Shown: positions 58,185 to 64,000 of the stretch, piece after piece
How the letters are laid out: every line of letters begins with the position of its first letter
How positions within the stretch are numbered: the stretch's first letter is position 1
NCBI RefSeq assembly: GCF_945859705.1
Contig: NC_079136.1
Span: 8,845,501-8,909,500 of the forward strand
DNA: 64,000 bases
Direction of reading: 5' to 3'
From: Episyrphus balteatus
Taxonomy: Eukaryota > Arthropoda > Insecta > Diptera > Syrphidae
Notes under the pieces: generated by a model
What the model was told of the DNA's origin: nothing
The model's input: the letters and a program-made list of their open reading frames with translations, nothing else
Databases searched by the model: none
Made by a program: the position numbers and the translations under genes

Positions 58185-59320
58185 AAACTAACAAATCGCA
58201 CTAAAAAGTATTATTTACCTAACTGATATCAATCAGTTTATAAAGCTATTTAAAAACATGGTTGACAATAAATCAGCTATGGAATTGTTAAAAGAATAAA
58301 ATCTGATGATTAATTCTACTAAACAATAATTCTACAATGCAATAACCTTGCACCGAAATCAAATCAAATCAGCATCACAACTAATGGATTTAAAATTAAT
58401 CCATTAATTTAAAAAAAAAATAACATTTCCAATTTTTTTCATGCGAAATTGAAAATATTTTAACTGAAAATCATAGAACAGAATAGAATAGAAACAAAAT
58501 AATATATTTCTATCGAAAAATCCAAACAATATACATTCATCAACGCTAGTTACATTCCCGGTTTAACTTAATATGTCACATGTGTAAGTTATTTGTTTGT
58601 ATATCAGCAATAGAGTTGAAATAAAAATTTAATAAAGTCAAAATGCCCTATACATCCACAGAACATCTAACTTGAAAATAACAAATAAAATAAAAAAAAT
58701 TCTTTGTACAAAAATAATAAAAAATAAAAAAAAATTTTATGTTACACTTCACTGTGCAACATGGAGAAATAAATCAATGCTCTCGCTTTTCAAATGTCAG
58801 ATGTCATCTGTCAAATGAAAGTCAGCGTTTATACTCTGCCACTGAATCCCCTTTTATATAATAAGCGCGCACAGATTCATATACATTACTAAACTTATCA
58901 CGTATACAAGTGAGTTCTGGTATATATTTCTAGTATTTTACTTTATAGCTTATACACAATTTTGGTGATGGGTTACCCTCTTTTTGAAATGATTTAATAG
59001 TTTTTGATTCATGTCTCATATCAACAAAATACCAAAAACATTTATATATTCCCTATTTATACGTGTATAGGTAGGTACCTCTATATCTGTTTTATTTTTG
59101 TTTTTGTTGTATTCCATTTGTGTAAAATAAAAATATGAAACCATTTTTTTAACCTTACATCGTGACTATGGAGATGCTTAAAAAATTATTTTTGGTACAC
59201 TGACTGGATTTTTACCTGTGGTAATTTACTTATTCAGGGACTAAATAATTTCATAAGCTTGATTAATTTATTATTGATTAGTTGAGCATCATATTGGTAT
59301 GAAACTGATATTCCAATCTC
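58185..59320. other. Gene-free spacer
   Basis: No gene recognised; A/T-rich with AATAAAAT-type runs at 58685-58740. TGTCAGATGTCATCTGTCAAA at 58795-58815 is a locally repetitive patch. Confidence 0.4.
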
Positions 59321-59321
59321 C

Positions 59322-59336
59322 CGTTGGGCGCCATTT
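59322..59336 (+). repeat. tRNA-Lys 3'-end-like motif, site 6
   Basis: CGTTGGGCGCCATTT; same core and ATTT extension. Confidence 0.65.
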
Positions 59337-59455
59337 AAAACAGTCTGTTTTGCCTTATTTCTTTCCTTATCTTTTTGGATAATCAATATAAGCATTTATG
59401 AAAATTGATACGATTTGAAGCAATTTCATTTCATGCAAAAAAAAATATGTAGACT

Positions 59456-59472
59456 CACGTTGGGAGCCATTT
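59456..59472 (+). repeat. tRNA-Lys 3'-end-like motif, site 7
   Basis: CACGTTGGGAGCCATTT followed by AGAA; one mismatch. The 4-bp-TSD element begins 10 bases downstream. Confidence 0.65.
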
Positions 59473-60242
59473 AGAATATTTGAATCGTTTATTTCAGAAA
59501 CAGCATAAGTCCATGAGCACTAACTTTTCAGGAGCAACAAAAAACTGTTTTTTATGTTAAAACTCCACAACACTTCAAATTTAGAGTATGCCGAGTTATA
59601 ATCTAGCTAAAGACGCATTTAAAAACCTTAAAAATATAAACCTTTTTTCAAGTCTTAGCGAGTTTTTAAGCCTTTAAAGTCGCTGGACTTATGTCGTTTC
59701 TGCTCAAAACGAATTTTTGTTGGTAAAACTTTTGTTTTCATCTAGCTATAGCTTTTTAACCATGCTTCTGATTCTAATGAATAAAATAGCAGTAGATAGA
59801 TTAAATCTTTACCTCTTCATTGATGTATAATTTTTAAGCTTGCGTGTCATGATGGCTGCCAAAATAATTAAAAACTGGTAAAATGTCATATATTCAACAG
59901 TTAAAAACGCTACCACCGCGAGAAATCTGGTTGTAACTTTTGAACCCTGAGTTCAATTTTAATGAATTTAATAGATATAGACAGAGTAACTCATTACCTT
60001 TTTATAGATGTTAAACAAAAGGGTGTGCGTCTGAAGATTGCTGCTAAAATAACTTAAAACTGGTAAAAATTCATGTATTTAGCAGTCAAAAATGTTGTCA
60101 CCGGGTGAAATATTTCCATATATTTTGAACCCTTTTCTTTCAGTTTTCGTATTTGGGGGGGTCTGACATACTTAATTTTTTTCCAATAGATGAACATAAA
60201 TGAGTAATCTCCAAAAAAAATTTTTTGGGAAAAATGGACTTA

Positions 60243-62320
60243 GGGTCAATGTGGGTAAATGTAAACAATTTCATGTCTTTTTTTTCTTCCGACTTTAGAT
60301 TTTTATATGTTTTCACGGAACAACTTGAATGGTATCTTCAAATGCAAATATGAAATGATGTCACTTCTTCTTTATAAATACAGGGTGTCCCAAAAGTAAT
60401 GGATCAAACGAAGTATGCTAATAGGGGATCTTAAGGGCTCTCAGAATTTGGTAACTTGTTCATCCCAAATCCTTACGGTTTTTTCGATTTAATGCAATTC
60501 TTGTGAAATTTCGAAAAATCTCGACTTTGCAACAGTATTTTGCTTCCTGCTGCCATTATTGATTTTTGTTTTTTACAATTCTTTTACTAAAACATTGACA
60601 AATAATTAGGAACAATTAATTGATCAAAATATTTTTTATTCCATAAGCCATTTCGATGCAAATTAAATAACAGTTTCAAGTTTTATAAAAAATCAATTTT
60701 TAACTTTTATTTGAAAGCAACACCGCAAAAAAAATTTCTATGGTGTGAGAATGGTTTATTATTTTAAAAAGTTGCCCAGTTATTGTAGTTTTCAAAAATG
60801 TATAAAAGTTTCCAAAGTTGCAGTTAGATAGCAAAATATTACAATTTGAATTCAACAAAACAGGGTTTTTCAAAGCAAAAATACAAACAAAAATAGAGGC
60901 TTTTGTTCAAAGAAAATTAAACAAATAACAGTTCGAGAAAATGTGTTTGTTTTGGTTGTTTTTTGCTCTGAAAAACCCTGTTTTGTTGAATTCAAATTGT
61001 AATATTTTGCGATCTAACTGCAACTTTGGAAACTTTTATACATTTTTGAAAACTACAATAACAGGGCAACTTTTTAAAATATTAAACCATTCTCACACCA
61101 TAGAAATTTTTTTTGCGGTGTTGCTCTCAAATAAAAGTTAAAAATTGATTTTTTATAATACTTGAAACTGTTAGTTAATTTGCATTGAAATGGCTTATGG
61201 AATAAAAAATATTTTGATCAATTAATTGTTCCTAATTATTTGTCAATGTTTTAGTAAAAGAATTGTAAAAAACAAAAATCAATAATGGCAGCAGGAAGCA
61301 AAATACTGTTGCAAAGTCGAGATTTTTCGAAATTTCACAAGAATTGCATTAAATCGAAAACCGTAAGGATTTGGGATGAACAAGTTACCAAATTCTGAGA
61401 GCCCTTAAGATCCCCTATTAGCATACTTCGTTTGATCCATTACTTTTGGGACACCCTGTATAAACAAATATTTCCCAAATTGTTTACATTACTGTCAAAT
61501 ATGGCATGTTTACAAATACCCCACCATGTTTGTGTTTTTTTACAAATTCGGGGTAAATGTAAACGGTGGTTTAAAATTTAGAATTTCCCCTTTATCATAT
61601 GGATAACAACTTGAAAAACGTTCAAGAAGGTATTTGACAAAAACTTTTTCAAATTCCAATAAAAGTTTTTGTTTTCTTCCTTTGATTCTTTATATAGGCG
61701 CCCAATATGCATCCTGAGCAGCTCCGAACGTCAAATTTTTTGTTTTTTTACGTCAGAGACCGATTTTGCAACATCATCCACTGAAAATGATGGTGTTGGC
61801 TACTTTAAAATGTGACTCCGCGGCACTTTAGCAATAGTAATTGACTTAAAATACGTTATTTTTATTAAAACCAATAATTTCAGCAAAAATATATGTTTAT
61901 ATTTACCCCCAGAATACGTTGTTTACATTTACCCATTATGAAAAATATTCTGGGGTAAATGTAAACACATGCAAATCGATATAAATGTCCTGTATTTTAA
62001 AATTTGCTTGTATCACATAGAATCTACATCAAAATTAAAACCAAAAAAGTATTTGCAAATTATACTGACTTAATTGAATCTGCAAAAATATTTAATTTTT
62101 CTGAAAGACTAACAACTTGTTTGGCACTTTAAAAAATTATCTTTCACGGAAAATACGCTCGTGGAATGAATTCTCTCTTGACAGCAATGAGCTTGACGTA
62201 TAAGTTAAAAGATACATGCGTCCGCGATTTGTACTTATGTATGCATCAAAGAGATTTAACTGAAGCTTGTTATGAGCCATGTTTTCATTTACCCCTGTTT
62301 ACATTTACCCACATTGACCC
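60243..62320. mobile_element. TIR element with GGGTCAATG ends, nested level 2
   Basis: GGGTCAATGTGGGTAAATGT then AAAC at the left is exactly inverted at the right (62297-62320), flanked by TA on both sides, and that TA is present once in the uninterrupted host element. The 14-mer GGGTAAATGTAAAC occurs five times: 60253, 61551, 61953 forward and 61921, 62297 reversed, the 61921/61953 pair facing each other across 18 bases. These are probably transposase-binding sites. TA target and repeated subterminal sites resemble pogo-like elements. No transposase gene remains in the roughly 1 kb left after removing the inner insertion. Confidence 0.8.
60381..61458. mobile_element. Mariner-like hairpin element (CAGGGTGTCCC ends), nested level 3
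   Basis: CAGGGTGTCCCAAAAGTAAT and its inverse bound 1078 bp flanked by TA. The arms (about 510 bp each, 60381-60894 and 60945-61458) are almost identical inverted copies. CAGGGTGTCCC is a known type of mariner-like terminus. No open frame of transposase is present. It lies inside the level-2 element and is the youngest insertion of the three. Confidence 0.85.
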
Positions 62321-62350
62321 TATGCTGTTTCTGAAATAAACGATTCATTT

Positions 62351-64000
62351 TCTTCAATTTGCTTGTATCCTCTTTTAGGCACATATTTGTTTTCTAATTT
62401 TTTGTTGTTGAAATGAGAACTTAATTGATTGCGTGCCTTTTTAAATTGTGTCTCTTTTCTTTGTTCTCGAAACCTTTAAAATTCATAATATTATCTAATT
62501 TTTTTTTTTTTAAATTTGACGCAGCATGTTTTGGTAATCCAATTTTAACGCCATTTATCTGATTTCTTTTAAAATTGAAAGTCATTGAAAAAAAAATATT
62601 TTTTAGTTTCACGTTGGGCGCCATTTAGAAAAAAAAAATTAAAACGTTTAGTTAATAACGGCGTTTCTTTGCATTCGTTCACAAAACAAAAACACCGTTT
62701 ATTTTATTTTAATGAAAAAAGGACATTAGAAAGACAATTGAGAACGAAAAAAAAATTGTGATCCAATTAAGTAAGAATAATCGACTGAGGAGTTTTTCTT
62801 GTAGAAAAATTCAGAGTCAATATCAAATATCCATGCCTCAGAAGTTTTTACAATAATTAATTAGCACTATACAAAATTTTTAAAATTTACTGAAATTAAA
62901 AATAATAAATAACATTTTATCACGTTGATCCTGACTAATAAATGTAATGAAAATAACACCAGGTACATAAGCCACCTACTTATCAAGCTTTCACCCAAAA
63001 AAAATTTATATATTTTTTAAAGCAAAATCCCCAAATCATAGGATTTACACGCATTATTTACTTTTTCTAAGCCCCTCATAAAATAGATAGATACTTCAAC
63101 TCAACTCAAAAACACAAACTGAAAATGGTTCCTTTCCCATTCTCTCTATACCCTAACATTTTGGATGATGCTTACCGATGCTTATATATCACGTACTAAA
63201 CGACCTTTCATCACAAAAACAAACAAACGAAAACACACAAAAACAAACGCACAAAAAAAACCAACCCATAATTACTCAGCTTTTTCATTTCAAATGAATG
63301 TATAAAACTCTTCACCATAACCATCACCTAACCATCATATAACCTTAACCATCATCATCATCAACCAGAAAACTAATTCCGATCCTATCTATATCCTTTT
63401 TTTTCGTACAAAAATAAAATAAATTGCAAAAAAAAAAACCGTATATAAAGCCTCCGAACATAAAACAAAAAAAAATCCCAAAATCACCCAAAAAAAAAAA
63501 ACCTTCATCGTTTCCATGATAGATATTCATCAACAAAGCTAAAAGAAAAATTTTTCTTCAAAAAAAAAAAAAAAAAAAAAAAAAAACTTTGAAAAATTGG
63601 TAGGTTCCTCTCAATCATACCTCCTCCCCAACAAGTATAAACGACCAAACGAAAGTACCCTACATGGCCACAAAGCTTAAACAACACAAATTTCCCCATC
63701 ATTGATTAAAAGTACAAAGTGGTTAACCACCTTAAAAGTGCCCACAGAATGACCGATTGAGTGGCAAAAAAAAAAAAAAAAAAAAATAAATAAAAAAAAA
63801 ACAAAAAAACTCATAAACCCTTCCATGGAAATATCCTCCAAGCCTCCAACAAAAAACACACAAAACAAAAAAAAAACATAACCTCACACACTATCATTTG
63901 GCTACACTCTACCACTGTGCTATGTGCCCTCGCACTGTGAAGCAGAACAACTCTCTGGGGGCTTCCAGCCAATTTAACCTGCCTACTTACCTATAAAAAT
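62351..64000. other. Gene-free stretch to the window end
   Basis: No gene recognised. It holds the last tRNA-Lys-like motif (62610). From about 62.9 kb it is C/A-rich on the forward strand with few G, long poly(A) runs (63561-63585, 63766-63786) and CCATCATCATCA repeats, a strand-asymmetric texture. Reverse-strand frames here (F/G/V-rich) are by-products of that bias. Confidence 0.45.
62610..62626 (+). repeat. tRNA-Lys 3'-end-like motif, site 8
   Basis: CACGTTGGGCGCCATTT, preceded by TTT and followed by AGAAAA, which is the fullest form of the consensus; site 5 is its inverse. Confidence 0.75.

Larger units (their letters stand above)
59482..62346. mobile_element. TIR element with 4-bp target duplication, copy B, split by a nested element
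   Basis: GAATCGTTTATTTCAGAAAC ends as in copy A (17806-18537), flanked by ATTT at 59478-59481 and 62347-62350. Orientation is opposite to copy A: its start matches copy A's end (GAGCACTAACTTTTC). Removing the nested 60243-62320 element and one TA restores the continuous TIR sequence CATAAGTCC read across the junction and gives a copy of about 785 bp, near the 732 bp of copy A. Confidence 0.85.

Noticed and set aside
52997..62626. tRNA-Lys genes at the CACGTTGGGCGCCA sites
   Set aside because: Only the 3' terminal 11-14 bases match; none has the rest of the tRNA, and CCA is not genomically encoded in eukaryotic tRNA genes.
1..64000. CRISPR arrays, operons, ribosome binding sites, riboswitches, phage or plasmid functions
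   Set aside because: Nothing of the kind is seen; composition, repeats and transposon types are those of an insect nuclear genome.

Overview
The window looks like AT-rich nuclear DNA from an insect, most likely a brachyceran fly. There is no bacterial-style gene packing, no operons, no long open frame, and the sequence is dominated by A/T tracts and decayed mobile elements. The clues to an insect are a degenerate pogo-type transposase of the kind common in arthropods, a piggyBac-like MITE at TTAA, Helitron-like 3' ends, repeats bounded by AACCGACTTCCA, and short sequences identical to the 3' end of metazoan tRNA-Lys(CTT). No complete protein-coding gene is visible. The region is best read as intergenic or long-intron DNA. 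This assignment is inference from composition and repeat types; no host gene anchors it.

Layout. 0-6.7 kb: an array of fold-back elements (window edge to 66, 3371-4889, 5291-6681), with a near-perfect Tc1-like hairpin (1449-3009) between the first two. 7-10 kb: a Harbinger-like element (TTA duplication), then quiet DNA. 11.8-13.35 kb: a degenerate tandem array built on TTTCGCTGAG. 14.8-16.55 kb: a second very large hairpin element. 17.3-18.5 kb: a piggyBac-like MITE and an element with 32-bp inverted ends and a 4-bp target duplication. 20-23.1 kb: a TIR-bounded composite holding a Helitron-like 3' end, a short MITE, and a TIR element carrying a tRNA-like Pol III promoter. 25.5-29.3 kb: more Helitron-family pieces and a 1-kb interspersed repeat. 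30.0-30.2 kb: the best candidate host coding exon. 32.4-39.4 kb: repeats and Harbinger-like MITEs. 42.8-45.6 kb: a small MITE, a Helitron-family copy and a 175-bp-period tandem repeat. 48-49.1 kb: a third large hairpin. 50.7-51.6 kb: a Harbinger-like copy with a second family copy nested inside. 53-62.6 kb: pogo-like element with a broken transposase, a three-level nest of transposons with every target duplication intact, and eight copies of a tRNA-Lys 3'-end sequence. The remainder is low-complexity, less AT-rich unique DNA that could hold regulatory sequence but shows no recognisable gene.

The most unusual features are (1) the recurrent CACGTTGGGCGCCATTT motif confined to about 53.0-62.6 kb, (2) four unrelated giant near-perfect palindromes, each at a TA, that would make long double-stranded RNA if transcribed, (3) the cleanly datable three-level nest at 59.5-62.35 kb, and (4) the TTTCGCTGAG array. 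All family assignments rest on termini, target duplications and motifs read by eye; no database search was possible.
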